Source: Mycolicibacterium sp. P1-18 (lineage in GTDB: Bacteria > Actinomycetota > Actinomycetes > Mycobacteriales > Mycobacteriaceae). From it: a stretch of 64,000 nucleotides of DNA. Each line of letters starts with the position of its first letter. The first letter of the stretch is position 1. The stretch is taken from contig NZ_NPKR01000006.1 in the NCBI RefSeq assembly GCF_008329535.1, positions 310,001 through 374,000 on the forward strand, in the 5' to 3' direction. Of this stretch, positions 8,372 through 16,946 are shown piece by piece. The notes beneath the pieces were generated by a model. It ran no database searches. It worked only from the letters and a program-made list of their open reading frames with translations, and was not told where the DNA came from. The translations under genes and the position numbers were made by a program.

Positions 8372-8893
8372 TTGACGTCATCCGGCGTGTGGAAGCGGGT
8401 ATCAGCGGCGAGCGCAATCTCCCTGGGTCTGGGGTTCGCCTTCGCCCCAATGGCTTTCGCCGACGAAGACGCCCCTCAGAACCCTGCGGTGGCCGTCGAC
8501 GCCGTCCCGATGTCGGACGCCGCCGCCCCCGCCGCGGTCGCGGCCTGCGGTGACTTCGCCCAGGCACTCGACGGCGCGGCCACCTACTACGGTGAGTTCT
8601 CCGACTCGTTCGAGGGCTCGGACTACAACGACCCGGCCGTGCAGAGCAGCAACCAGGTTGGCCGGACCGCCCTGCGCCAAGCCGCGGGTGTGGCGATGGA
8701 CTCGGCGAACACCCCGGGACTCGACCCGAGCGTGGCCGATCCGATGCGGGCATGGTCGGCCGACGCGACCAAGCTGCTGCTGAAGATGGCGCTGCGCATC
8801 CCCGGCGACAGCCTGAACAACACGGCGACCGAGATGAACAACGACGCCACCAACGCGCAGCAGGCCTGCGCTGCGGCCGGCACGCATGCCTGA
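8372..8893 (+). CDS. Secreted helical protein of unknown function
   Basis: With the TTG start at 8372 the product has 173 residues and a clean signal peptide (VWKR, hydrophobic core, MAFA-DE cleavage about residue 30). A GGAGGA ribosome-binding site at 8362-8367 supports this start; earlier in-frame ATG/GTG codons would bury the signal peptide. The mature part is helical, with one Cys near its N-terminus and one near its C-terminus (AACGDF, QQACAAAG), probably a disulfide linking the ends. Such small secreted helical proteins are common in mycobacteria and have no known role. The next gene follows after 9 bp. Confidence 0.75.
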   Translation: MTSSGVWKRVSAASAISLGLGFAFAPMAFADEDAPQNPAVAVDAVPMSDAAAPAAVAACGDFAQALDGAATYYGEFSDSFEGSDYNDPAVQSSNQVGRTALRQAAGVAMDSANTPGLDPSVADPMRAWSADATKLLLKMALRIPGDSLNNTATEMNNDATNAQQACAAAGTHA

Positions 8894-8902
8894 CGATCGG
8901 TG

Positions 8903-9589
8903 ATGCGTTTCGCCGCACGCTCGTTCATCGCCGTGGCGGCAGCCGCGATGGCGTTGACCTCGTGTTCGAGCCAGCCCGCGCCGCCGCCTGGACCGCCGGA
9001 ACTGGTGCCCGCCAACTCGCTCGACGGCGTCCTGCTCACCGCCGACCAGGTCGACTCCGCGGTCGGCACCACGGGCATGACCGCGCACCCGCGCGTCGAC
9101 GTGATGAGCGACCACCGAAACCTGTTGCCGAACCTGAATTGCCTTGGCATCTGGCAGGTCAACGAAGCCGGCGTCTACGGCAAGGACGGGTGGATCGCCC
9201 TGCGCCAGGAGCTGTTACGGGCCCCGGACACCGACGCCTGGCACACCCTGGTCGTGCAGTCCGTCGTCAACTACCCGTCGACCGACGCCGCCCGCGAGTT
9301 CTTCACCCAGTCGGCGGACCGGTGGTCCAAGTGCACCAACCACAACGTCAACATCACGCTCAACGACCAGCCGCTGCCCAAGTGGCGCAGCGGTGCGCTC
9401 ACCGCGACCGACACCACGTTGGCCATTCCCTTCACCAGGGGTGACGCCAACGGGGTGGCCTCGTGTCAGCGCGTGCTGGCGGTTCAGGACAACGTGGTCG
9501 CCGACGTGCAGGCCTGCAGCCGCGACTCGGGCACCGTCACCGCGGCCTCGGCCGTGGCCGCCGCGATCGCGGCCAAGCTCCCGCGGTAG
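8903..9589 (+). CDS. Lipoprotein with PknH-like extracellular sensor domain
   Basis: A 228-residue lipoprotein: the lipobox LTSC places the modified Cys near residue 21, followed by a Pro-rich linker. The rest matches the PknH C-terminal sensor fold, with LLTADQVDSAVGTTGM, a GWIALRQELL strand, the AREFFTQSADRWSKC helix and four spaced Cys that form two disulfides in PknH. No kinase domain is attached; stand-alone lipoproteins of this kind exist in mycobacteria. It should sit on the outer face of the cytoplasmic membrane and might bind a ligand. A GTG one codon upstream (8900) is an alternative start. Confidence 0.85.
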   Translation: MRFAARSFIAVAAAAMALTSCSSQPAPPPGPPELVPANSLDGVLLTADQVDSAVGTTGMTAHPRVDVMSDHRNLLPNLNCLGIWQVNEAGVYGKDGWIALRQELLRAPDTDAWHTLVVQSVVNYPSTDAAREFFTQSADRWSKCTNHNVNITLNDQPLPKWRSGALTATDTTLAIPFTRGDANGVASCQRVLAVQDNVVADVQACSRDSGTVTAASAVAAAIAAKLPR

Positions 9590-9592
9590 CGG

Positions 9593-9922
9593 CTAACCGA
9601 TCCCGGCGCCGAAGCCGAATCCGCCGTCGTCCCCGTTCGGGCACGCGACGTCGACGTAGACGGTCGTGAACGTGCCCTCGGTCGGCGCGATGTCACCGGG
9701 GTTGTTCACCCCCGTCACCCGGCAGTCCGACAGAGGCTTGGTGTCGAACCCGGTGGTCCAGTTGATCTGGACGTTGTAGCCCTGCGCCTGCAAGTCGGCG
9801 ACGACGGCGTCCGCGGGTCGACCCGACAGCGACGACGGAGTGGCGGCGGCAAGGGGCGCGCAGCCGAGCAAACCGGCCACAGCAAAGGCCGTCCACACAC
9901 CGAACCGCACTGCACCGGGCAC
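9593..9922 (-). CDS. Secreted PASTA-like protein
   Basis: A protein of about 109 residues with a signal peptide (hydrophobic core, LAAA-TP) and a single PASTA-like domain: GRPADAVVADLQAQGYNVQINW, then the DCRVTGVNNPG strand-turn and a final strand ending with Cys. PASTA domains bind peptidoglycan or sit in kinases such as PknB; here it stands alone and secreted. Two Cys could pair. The start is uncertain (GTG at 9920-9922 or at 9908-9910). It is convergent with the PknH-like lipoprotein gene, the stops being 3 bp apart. Confidence 0.7.
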   Translation of the reverse strand: MPGAVRFGVWTAFAVAGLLGCAPLAAATPSSLSGRPADAVVADLQAQGYNVQINWTTGFDTKPLSDCRVTGVNNPGDIAPTEGTFTTVYVDVACPNGDDGGFGFGAGIG

Positions 9923-9992
9923 GCCTCGACGGTACGCCCCGGGCGGGGATTCGCCCAGCTCACGCACCCAGGTGCGGCGACAAGACGAGTTG

Positions 9993-9998
9993 TATAAG
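9993..9998 (+). promoter_or_regulatory. Candidate -10 element for the kasB-like gene
   Basis: TATAAG within an unusually AT-rich stretch (TTGTATAAGATTCC, from 9990) lies about 120 bp upstream of the kasB-like start, in otherwise very GC-rich DNA. No good -35 hexamer is seen at the usual spacing. A long leader of roughly 110 bases would result. Confidence 0.3.
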
Positions 9999-10115
9999 AT
10001 TCCTAAGAGCCGCCGGGTGCCGTCAGATCTTGATCCCGCCCAGCGTGCCGCGGAGCATTCCGCAGGTCCAGCAGAGGGCCAGCCACTCGTGTACTTCATC
10101 GTGGGGGTCACTCTC

Positions 10116-11393
10116 GTGCCGACATCAGTCAACTCGTCCCAGGTCGCCGGCCTGAGCACCGGAAACGGTCTTCCGAACGTCGTCGTCACCGGCATCGCCA
10201 TGACGACCTCGGTCGCCACCGGCGCCGACGACACCTGGAAGGCCCTGCTCGACGGGCAAAGTGGCATTCGTCTGCTCGACGACCCGTACGTCGAGGAGTT
10301 CAACCTGCCCGTCCGCATCGGCGGACACCTCCACGAGGACTTCGAGGCCGATCTGACCCGCATCGAAAAGAGGCGGCTCGGCTACGTGCAGCGGATGTCC
10401 ACCGTCCTGGGCCGGCGGGTGTGGGAGAACGCCGGCAACCCCGAGGTCGACACCAACCGCCTGGCGGTGTCGATCGGCACGGGCATGGGCGCGACCGAGG
10501 CACTGGTCTTCGCCTGGGACGACATGCGCGAGCGCGGCATGGCGGCGGTGTCGCCGTTGGCCGTCCAGATGTACATGCCCAACGGCCCCGCCGCCGCCGT
10601 CGGCCTGGACCGCCACGCCAAGGCCGGCGTCATCACGCCGGTGTCGGCATGCGCGTCCGGGTCCGAGGGCATCGCCCAGGCATGGCGACAGATCGTCCTC
10701 GGCGAGGCCGACATCGCGGTCTGCGGTGGTGTCGAGAACCGAATCGAGGCGGTGCCGATCGCCGCCTTCGCCCAGATGCGCATCGTGCTGTCGAACACCA
10801 ACGACGACCCGGCCGGCGCCTGTCGCCCCTTCGACGTCGACCGCAACGGCTTCGTCTTCGGCGAGGGCGGCGCCCTGATGGTCATCGAGACCGAGGAGCA
10901 CGCAAAGGCCCGCGGCGCCAACATCATCGGCCGACTGATGGGCGCCAGCATCACCTCCGACGGGTTCCACATCGTGGCGCCCGACCCCAACGGCGAACGC
11001 GCCGCCCACGCCATGACCCGCGCCGTCCAACTTGCCGGACTAACGCCGGACGACATCGACCACGTCAACGCCCACGCCACCGGCACGAAGGTCGGCGACG
11101 TGGCCGAGGCCGCGGCCATCAACCGCGCCATCGGAAACTCCGCGGCGGTCTACGCACCCAAGTCGGCACTGGGCCACTCAGTGGGCGCCGCGGGCGCCGT
11201 CGAGTCGGTCCTCACCGTAATGGCCCTGCGCGACGGCGTCGTGCCCCCGACCCTGAACCTCCACAATCTGGACCCCGAGGTCGACCTGGACGTCGTGTCG
11301 GGCGAACCCCGTTCGGGCAACTACGAATACGCCATCAGCAACTCGTTTGGTTTCGGCGGACACAACGTGGCGCTCGCCTTCGGTAAGTACTGA
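10116..11393 (+). CDS. KasB-like beta-ketoacyl-ACP synthase
   Basis: A 425-residue ketoacyl synthase close to mycobacterial KasB/KasA, sharing long stretches such as DDPAGACRPFDVDRNGFVFG and ISNSFGFGGHNVALAFG. Catalytic residues are visible: Cys179 in SACASGSEG, His320 in NAHATGT, Lys349 and His354 in APKSALGHS. It should elongate AcpM-bound meromycolate precursors by malonyl condensation in FAS-II. The GTG at 10116 has a GGGGG ribosome-binding site and gives a family-like N-terminus; longer frames run antisense over the PASTA gene. kasA/kasB normally lie with fabD and acpM, but here the gene stands with only a HadC-like gene. Confidence 0.9.
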   Translation: MPTSVNSSQVAGLSTGNGLPNVVVTGIAMTTSVATGADDTWKALLDGQSGIRLLDDPYVEEFNLPVRIGGHLHEDFEADLTRIEKRRLGYVQRMSTVLGRRVWENAGNPEVDTNRLAVSIGTGMGATEALVFAWDDMRERGMAAVSPLAVQMYMPNGPAAAVGLDRHAKAGVITPVSACASGSEGIAQAWRQIVLGEADIAVCGGVENRIEAVPIAAFAQMRIVLSNTNDDPAGACRPFDVDRNGFVFGEGGALMVIETEEHAKARGANIIGRLMGASITSDGFHIVAPDPNGERAAHAMTRAVQLAGLTPDDIDHVNAHATGTKVGDVAEAAAINRAIGNSAAVYAPKSALGHSVGAAGAVESVLTVMALRDGVVPPTLNLHNLDPEVDLDVVSGEPRSGNYEYAISNSFGFGGHNVALAFGKY

Positions 11394-11442
11394 CCCACCC
11401 GAGCGACCCAGAACCCCGTCGCGAGAGGCAGATTCGCAATTC

Positions 11443-11913
11443 ATGGCATTGAAGACCGACATCCGCGGGATGCACTACGAATACCCTGACTACTTCGACG
11501 TGGGGCGCGAGAAGATCCGCGAGTTCGCCGCCGCCATCAAGTGTGACGATCCCGCCACCCTCGACGAGAAGGCCGCCGCCGAACTGGGCTACCCCGGCCT
11601 GGTGGCGCCGGCGACGTTCATGACGTTGTTCGCCATCCTCGCCCAGAAGGGCTTCTTCCGGACGGTCGACGTGGGCCTGGAGTCGATGCAGATCGTTCAG
11701 GTGGACCAGAAGTTCGTCTACAAGCGACCGGTGGTGGCCGGTGACCGACTGTGGTGCCACTTCGACATCGTCTCGGTGCAGGAGCGGTTCGGCGCCGACA
11801 TCGTCGTCAGCAAGAACACCTGCATCCACGACGACGGTGGCATCGTGATGGAGGCCTACACCACGCTGATGGGCCAGCAGGGCGAGAACTCCGCGAAGAT
11901 CGACTTCCTCTAG
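11443..11913 (+). CDS. HadC-like (3R)-hydroxyacyl-ACP dehydratase subunit
   Basis: A 156-residue hotdog-fold protein of the MaoC N-terminal type. It begins with MALKTDIRGMHYEYPDYF, as I recall HadC beginning, and ends with the HadC-type MEAYTTLMGQQG block. HadC pairs with the catalytic subunit HadB in the dehydration step of FAS-II. The catalytic Asp-x4-His of HadB is not present (the position reads CDDPATLDEKAA), as expected of a non-catalytic HadA/HadC subunit. It follows the KasB-like gene by 49 bp, so the pair is probably one operon. No HadB gene lies nearby, so it must borrow one from elsewhere. Its stop overlaps the convergent thiolase stop. Confidence 0.85.
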   Translation: MALKTDIRGMHYEYPDYFDVGREKIREFAAAIKCDDPATLDEKAAAELGYPGLVAPATFMTLFAILAQKGFFRTVDVGLESMQIVQVDQKFVYKRPVVAGDRLWCHFDIVSVQERFGADIVVSKNTCIHDDGGIVMEAYTTLMGQQGENSAKIDFL

Positions 11914-13148
11914 GCCGCGCTCGGGTTCTCCAGTACCAGGGCGACGCCCTGGCCGGATCCGATGCAGACCCCGACGACGCCGTAGCGGACGTTGCGCTCG
12001 CGCAGTTCGGTGGCCAACGTCAGGACGTAGCGCGTCCCGGTCGCGCCGAACGGATGCCCGATGGCGACCGCTCCCCCGTTGGGGGTCAGCTTCTCGTCGG
12101 GAACGACGAAGCCGCCCAATTGGTTTGGCAGCTCACGCAAGACACCAAGCGCCTGGGCGCTGAACGCCTCGTGCACCTCCCACACGTCGATCTGATCCGG
12201 CGTCAGCCCGGCCCTCTTGATGGCCAGCGGAATCGCCCAGGCCGGCGCCAGTCCCATGACGAGCGGATCGATGCCGTACACGGCCGAGGAGACCACGCGC
12301 GCAAGCGGTTCCACGCCGAGTTCCGCGGCGCGCTCACCCGAGGCGATCACGACGGCGCTGGCGCCGTCGGTCAGCGGCGTTGAGTTGGCCGCGGTCATCT
12401 GGGTGGTGCCCGGCTGAGCCGGAAGCTTCGCCAGCGACTCGGCGGTGGTGTCGTCGCGGATGAACTCGTCGTGGGAGAACACGACCTCGGGGGTCTTGCG
12501 CGTCGCCGGGATGGTCACCGGCATGATCTCCTTGGCCAACCGTCCGGAGTCGCGGGCCGCCTTGGCGTTCCGCTGCGACCGCAGGGCGAACGCGTCGATC
12601 TCGTCGCGAGTCAGTCCGTACCGGTCGGCGACGTTCTGCGCGGTCTCGATCATCGCGATGTACGCGTTGCGGGCGAGCAGCGCGGGGTTGGGTGGCCCCC
12701 CGGCGCCGGCCCACATGGTGTCCAGCATGAAGACCGGTCCGCGGGGACTGAATGCGGCGTCCCCCTTCATCATCGCCCAGCCGGAGCGCGACATCGACTC
12801 GACGCCGCACGCGATGCCGACGCCGAGATCACCGGCCTTGATGGCGTGGCTGACGTTGATCGTGGCGCTCAGCGACGACCCGCAGAAGCGGTTGATCGTC
12901 GCCCCGGCCACGCTGTCGGGGAAGCCGGCCGCCAGCGCCGCCCATCGGCCGACGTCTCCCATGCCCTCGTGCGCGGGGTTCACACAGCCGGCGACGATGT
13001 CCTCGACCGCACCGAGTTCGACCCCGACCCGCTCACAGGCACCCGTCATGGTCATGCCGAGCAAGTCGTCGGTGCGGATGTGCGACAGCGAACTTCCGTA
13101 GCGGGCGAAGGGCGTCCGCACGCCACCGAGAATGTATGCGTCGGCCAT
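11910..13148 (-). CDS. Acetyl-CoA acyltransferase (thiolase)
   Basis: A 412-residue thiolase. All active-site residues are visible: Cys89 (NRFCGSS), His326 (VHEAFSAQ), His365 (GHPFGATG) and Cys395 (VCIGSGQG). It should cleave 3-ketoacyl-CoA in beta-oxidation, or condense acyl-CoAs in reverse, in the cytoplasm. The N-terminal Cys is in NRFCGSS, as in FadA-type long-chain thiolases. The ATG at 13146-13148 gives the normal MADAYILGGVRTPF start. It is divergent from the SDR gene 64 bp away and convergent with the HadC-like gene, sharing a CTAG double stop with it. Confidence 0.93.
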   Translation of the reverse strand: MADAYILGGVRTPFARYGSSLSHIRTDDLLGMTMTGACERVGVELGAVEDIVAGCVNPAHEGMGDVGRWAALAAGFPDSVAGATINRFCGSSLSATINVSHAIKAGDLGVGIACGVESMSRSGWAMMKGDAAFSPRGPVFMLDTMWAGAGGPPNPALLARNAYIAMIETAQNVADRYGLTRDEIDAFALRSQRNAKAARDSGRLAKEIMPVTIPATRKTPEVVFSHDEFIRDDTTAESLAKLPAQPGTTQMTAANSTPLTDGASAVVIASGERAAELGVEPLARVVSSAVYGIDPLVMGLAPAWAIPLAIKRAGLTPDQIDVWEVHEAFSAQALGVLRELPNQLGGFVVPDEKLTPNGGAVAIGHPFGATGTRYVLTLATELRERNVRYGVVGVCIGSGQGVALVLENPSAA

Positions 13149-13212
13149 GGGGTTAGCCTGGACCGATCTCGTGGCGCTGTCAACGGCGCCGACCCGCGAC
13201 GGAAGGCGATCC

Positions 13213-14007
13213 ATGACCGACGGTCAATCCACTACGCACGCGCAGCTTTTCGACCTCACCGGCAAGCGCGCCCTGGTGACCGGCGGCACCAGGGGCATCG
13301 GACTGATGATCGCCCGCGGTCTGCTGCAGGCGGGTGCCCGCGTCGTCGTCAGCTCACGCAAGGCCGACGCGTGCGACGAGGCCCGCGCGGAACTCTCGCA
13401 GTTCGGCGACGTCGAGGCCATTCCCGCCGACCTCTCCACCCACGACGAATGCCGTCGTCTGGCCGGCCTGGTCACCGCGGACGACCAGGGGCTCGACATC
13501 CTGGTCAACAACGCCGGTGCGACGTGGGGCGAGCCGCTGGAGTCGTTCCCGGATTCGGCGTGGGACAAGGTGCTCGACCTCAATCTCAAGTCGCCCTTCT
13601 GGCTCGTTCAGGCGCTGCTGCCGGCACTGCGGGCGGCCGGCACCGCCGACGATCCCGCGCGCATCGTCAACGTCGGCAGCATCGACGGCATCCGCGTCAG
13701 CCCACTGCCCGTGTACTCCTACGCCAGCAGCAAGGCCGCGCTGCACCAGTTGACGCGCGTGCTCGCCCGCGAACTCGGACCTCAGCACATCACCGTCAAC
13801 GCCGTCGCGCCCGGACCGTTCCCGTCGAAGATGATGGCGGCCACGCTCGACGCGTTCGGCGAGGCGATCGCCGCCTCCGCCCCGCTGGGCCGGATCGGCC
13901 GGGCCGACGACATGGCCGGCGTGGCGGTGTTCCTGGCCAGCCGGGCCGGGTCCTACCTCACCGGGACGGTCATTCCCGTCGACGGCGGGATCGCCACCAC
14001 CGCCTAG
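13213..14007 (+). CDS. Short-chain dehydrogenase/reductase
   Basis: A 264-residue classical SDR: cofactor motif TGGTRGIG at 23-30, NNAG near residue 100, catalytic Ser and YxxxK in YSYASSKAALH, and the C-terminal PVDGG. An Arg following the first cofactor strand (VVSSRKAD) favours NADPH. Family members at similar loci are annotated as glucose/ribitol-type or rhamnolipid RhlG-like reductases; the latter reduce 3-ketoacyl chains. The ATG is backed by a GGAAGG ribosome-binding site. It is divergent from the thiolase, suggesting a shared lipid-related role without proof of substrate. Confidence 0.9.
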   Translation: MTDGQSTTHAQLFDLTGKRALVTGGTRGIGLMIARGLLQAGARVVVSSRKADACDEARAELSQFGDVEAIPADLSTHDECRRLAGLVTADDQGLDILVNNAGATWGEPLESFPDSAWDKVLDLNLKSPFWLVQALLPALRAAGTADDPARIVNVGSIDGIRVSPLPVYSYASSKAALHQLTRVLARELGPQHITVNAVAPGPFPSKMMAATLDAFGEAIAASAPLGRIGRADDMAGVAVFLASRAGSYLTGTVIPVDGGIATTA

Positions 14008-14040
14008 CCACCCTCGCCGACTGCACGCATGTTGACGGGG

Positions 14041-14421
14041 CTACTCGGGATTCGCGTTCGTGATGCGTGCGGTCGGCGACTCGCGCGGCTTCTTTTGCCA
14101 CGGCCACCGGCCGGTGATCTCGAGTTCGAGGGAGAAACTGAGGAACGTCCGGATCGCCACGATGCCGGCCAGCACGGCGACGCTCTGCGCGTTCGGCGTG
14201 ACCGCCACCGTCCGGATGATGTCGGCGGCGACCAGGAACTCCAGACCCAGCAGGATCGTCCGGCCCAGCGTCTCCCGGAAGAACCGGTAGGTGTCCGGCG
14301 ACCTCCGGACGAGCCGGCCGACGGCGACCCCGCCCGCCACGACGGCACCAACGGCGATGATCGCCACCCCGACGCCGTCGATCACCTTGCCGACGAGCTC
14401 CACGCTCTCGATGAACCCCAC
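14041..14421 (-). CDS. DUF1622 membrane protein
   Basis: A 126-residue membrane protein with three likely transmembrane segments (about 9-35, 57-75 and 83-102), the second carrying LGRTILLGLEFLVAADIIRT, the hallmark stretch of DUF1622. Function is unknown. The C-terminal tail is basic and cytoplasmic-looking. The GTG start at 14419-14421 was chosen because it begins the first helix directly; a longer frame upstream overlaps the divergent polymerase gene. It lies 26 bp from the polD1 start in the opposite direction. Confidence 0.8.
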   Translation of the reverse strand: MGFIESVELVGKVIDGVGVAIIAVGAVVAGGVAVGRLVRRSPDTYRFFRETLGRTILLGLEFLVAADIIRTVAVTPNAQSVAVLAGIVAIRTFLSFSLELEITGRWPWQKKPRESPTARITNANPE

Positions 14422-14447
14422 GACGTCGACGCTAGCCGTCCGGCAGC

Positions 14448-15416
14448 ATGGTGGGGGTGGCAACCAGCGAGCAGCGTGACGGCGTCGACCTGACCAACCT
14501 CGACCAGCCGTTGACACCCGAGGCCAACGCCACCAAGCGCGACCTCGTCGACTACCTCGACGCCGTCGCCGACCGGCTGCTGCCCGGGCTGACCGACCGG
14601 CCGCTCACCGTGCTGCGGGTGTTGCGCGGGCGGGCGCCGTTCATGCAGAAGAACGTCCCGAAGTACACCCCGGACTGGGTTCGGACCGCCTCGATCTGGG
14701 CGGAGGCATCCCATCGAGAGGTGCACTACGCGCTGTGCAACGACCGTCGCACGCTGTTGTGGCTGGCCAACCAACGCGCCGTGGAGTATCACCCCACCCT
14801 CGGGCTGGCCGAGAACATCTACCGTCCAACGCATTTGATCCTCGACCTCGACCCGCCCGGGGACGACGACTTCGCTGCGGTGGTCGCGGTGGCACACCTG
14901 GTGCGCCAGGCGCTCTCCGACAGCGGGCTCGCCGGCGCGGTCAAGACCAGCGGCGCCAAGGGCATTCACGTCTTCGTCCCCGTCGACGGCACCGCCCCGG
15001 TCGAGGACGTCGCCGCGGCCACCCGCGCACTGGCCGCCCGCGCCGAAGCGCTCGACCCGGCCATTGCCACCACGGCATTCATCGTGGAGGACCGCGCGGG
15101 CAAGGTGTTCGTGGACTCGACCCGCGCCGGCGGGGCGACCGTCGCGGCGGCGTACAGCCCACGGCTGCGGCCGGGGACCCCCGTCTCGTTTCCGCTGGCC
15201 TGGTCCGACCTCGACCGAGTGTCCCCTGCGGACTTCACCGTTCACACCGCGCTGGACGTCCTCGACGGCGGGGATCCGTGGCGGGACTCGATGCCGGCGC
15301 CGCAACGACTGCCGGCCGACCTGGTCGAGCAGGGTCGGACCATCCCCGTCGCCCGGGTCGCGGCGATGCACGAGGGCAAGCGCCGGGCCCGCGCCCGCCG
15401 CACCGCGGACGACTAG
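14448..15416 (+). CDS. polD1: LigD-type primase-polymerase, stand-alone (PolD1-like)
   Basis: A 322-residue archaeo-eukaryotic-primase-family polymerase resembling the POL domain of LigD but with no ligase or nuclease domain. Visible motifs are the metal pair Asp133/Asp135 in LILDLDPPGDD, SGAKGIHVFVPV, and the third Asp (223) in VFVDSTR. The M. tuberculosis counterpart is Rv3730c, and M. smegmatis PolD1 is studied as a flexible DNA/RNA polymerase linked to repair. The symbol rests on recognition of this family, not on a search. The start may be ATG 14448 or GTG 14457. Divergent from the DUF1622 gene. Confidence 0.88.
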   Translation: MVGVATSEQRDGVDLTNLDQPLTPEANATKRDLVDYLDAVADRLLPGLTDRPLTVLRVLRGRAPFMQKNVPKYTPDWVRTASIWAEASHREVHYALCNDRRTLLWLANQRAVEYHPTLGLAENIYRPTHLILDLDPPGDDDFAAVVAVAHLVRQALSDSGLAGAVKTSGAKGIHVFVPVDGTAPVEDVAAATRALAARAEALDPAIATTAFIVEDRAGKVFVDSTRAGGATVAAAYSPRLRPGTPVSFPLAWSDLDRVSPADFTVHTALDVLDGGDPWRDSMPAPQRLPADLVEQGRTIPVARVAAMHEGKRRARARRTADD

Positions 15417-15434
15417 GGGACGGTCCGTCCTAGC

Positions 15435-16832
15435 TCACTCCGCGACGAAGTACATCCGCTTGTTGACGAATTCCTCCATGCCCAGCGGACCGAGTTCGCG
15501 GCCGAAACCGCTTCGCTTCACACCGCCGAACGGAACCTCCTGGCCCTCGTTGGCCGGGGTGTTGACGTTCGACATGCCCGACTCGAGACGCTGGGCGATC
15601 TTCTCAGCGCGCTCGGTGTCGGTGCTGAACACCGCGCCGCCAAGTCCGTAGTCGGAATCGTTGGCCAGCTCCAGCGCCTCCTCGTCACTGGAGACCGCGT
15701 AGACGACGGCCACGGGGCCGAACAGTTCCTCGCGGTAGGCGCGCATCTCCTTGGTGATGCCGGTCAGCACGGCCGGGGAGTAGTAGGCCGCGGGTCCGTC
15801 CCCGAGCACGCCGCCGGCGTGCAGCGTCGCCCCCTTGGAGACGGCGTCCTTGACCTGCTCGTCGAGGATCTCGGCGGCCTTGCGCGAGGACAGTGGCGCG
15901 AACGTGCCGTCTGCCGACTCGGCCGGATTACCGGGCTTGAGGTCCTTCGCCCGCTCGACGAGTTGCGCGACGAAGGGTTCGAAGATGTCCTCGGTGACGA
16001 TCATCCGCTTGTTGGAGTTGCAGGCCTGGCCCGTGTTGCCAATCCTGGTGTCCCATGCCAAGTCTGCCGACGCCTTGACGTCGTCGGAGTCCAGCACGAC
16101 GTAGGCGTCGGAGCCACCGAGCTCGAGGACGCACTTCTTCAGGTTCTTGCCGGCGATTGCCGCGACGACCGAGCCAGCGCGCTCGGACCCGGTCAGTGAG
16201 ACGCCGACGACGCGACGGTCGCCGATGATCTTCTCGATCTGGTCGTAGGACGCGAAGATGTTGGTGTACACGCCCTTCGGGATGCCCGCTTCATCCATGA
16301 GCTCCTGCACGGCGAGCGCCGACTTCGGCACCGACTCGGCGTGCTTGAGGATGATCGTGTTGCCCAGCACCAAGTTTGGCGCCGCGAACCGGGCGATCTG
16401 ATAGAACGGGTAGTTCCACGGCATGATGCCGAGCAACGGCCCGATGGGCAGCCGCTGCACGTAGGCCTTGCCCTTGGCGAAGGTCTTGATCTCCTGATCG
16501 GCGGCCAGGGTGGGGCCCTCCGAGGCGAAGTACTCGAAGATGTCGCCGCAGAAGTCGGCCTCGTCGACCGATTCCTGCAGGGGCTTGCCCATTTCCTCGG
16601 TGGCGATGGCGCCAAGGCGTGCCGAGTTCTCCCGGAACAGCTCGGCCACGCGGGTCACGATGCGGGCGCGCTCGGCGATCGGCATGTCGCGCCAGGAGCG
16701 GAACGCCGCGTCGGACGCCGCCAGGGCGGACTCGATCTCGGCCTCGCTGGCGAAGTCGAACGACTCACCAACGTCGCCGGTGGCGGGATTGACCACCCGG
16801 TAGGTGGGCTGAGTCGAAACGGTCGCGGTCAT
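15435..16832 (-). CDS. NAD(P)-dependent succinate-semialdehyde/aldehyde dehydrogenase
   Basis: A 465-residue aldehyde dehydrogenase. Catalytic Cys271 in GNTGQACNSNKRM and the general-base Glu in VLELGGSDAY are visible, with the cofactor Lys in IILKHAESVP. The GSERAG and MPWNYPFYQ segments, the length and overall pattern resemble mycobacterial GabD1-type succinate-semialdehyde dehydrogenases, which also use other aldehydes. It acts in the cytoplasm. The ATG at 16832 begins the conserved region; a GTG/TTG extension of 11 residues is possible. Convergent with polD1, 18 bp between stops. Confidence 0.9.
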   Translation of the reverse strand: MTATVSTQPTYRVVNPATGDVGESFDFASEAEIESALAASDAAFRSWRDMPIAERARIVTRVAELFRENSARLGAIATEEMGKPLQESVDEADFCGDIFEYFASEGPTLAADQEIKTFAKGKAYVQRLPIGPLLGIMPWNYPFYQIARFAAPNLVLGNTIILKHAESVPKSALAVQELMDEAGIPKGVYTNIFASYDQIEKIIGDRRVVGVSLTGSERAGSVVAAIAGKNLKKCVLELGGSDAYVVLDSDDVKASADLAWDTRIGNTGQACNSNKRMIVTEDIFEPFVAQLVERAKDLKPGNPAESADGTFAPLSSRKAAEILDEQVKDAVSKGATLHAGGVLGDGPAAYYSPAVLTGITKEMRAYREELFGPVAVVYAVSSDEEALELANDSDYGLGGAVFSTDTERAEKIAQRLESGMSNVNTPANEGQEVPFGGVKRSGFGRELGPLGMEEFVNKRMYFVAE

Positions 16833-16946
16833 GATGGGAACTCCCTCGGTAGTGAGTAACGCCACCTCAATCTAGTCACCGCGGAAGTGCCGCGCCGTTG
16901 GATCGGCGGACACGCCTGACCGCCGCCGCGCTGGTTCATTTGCCAG

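Noticed and set aside
9840..10115. Longer N-terminus for the KasB-like protein
   Set aside because: The extension is antisense to the PASTA gene and unlike any KasA/KasB start; the GTG at 10116 has a good ribosome-binding site.
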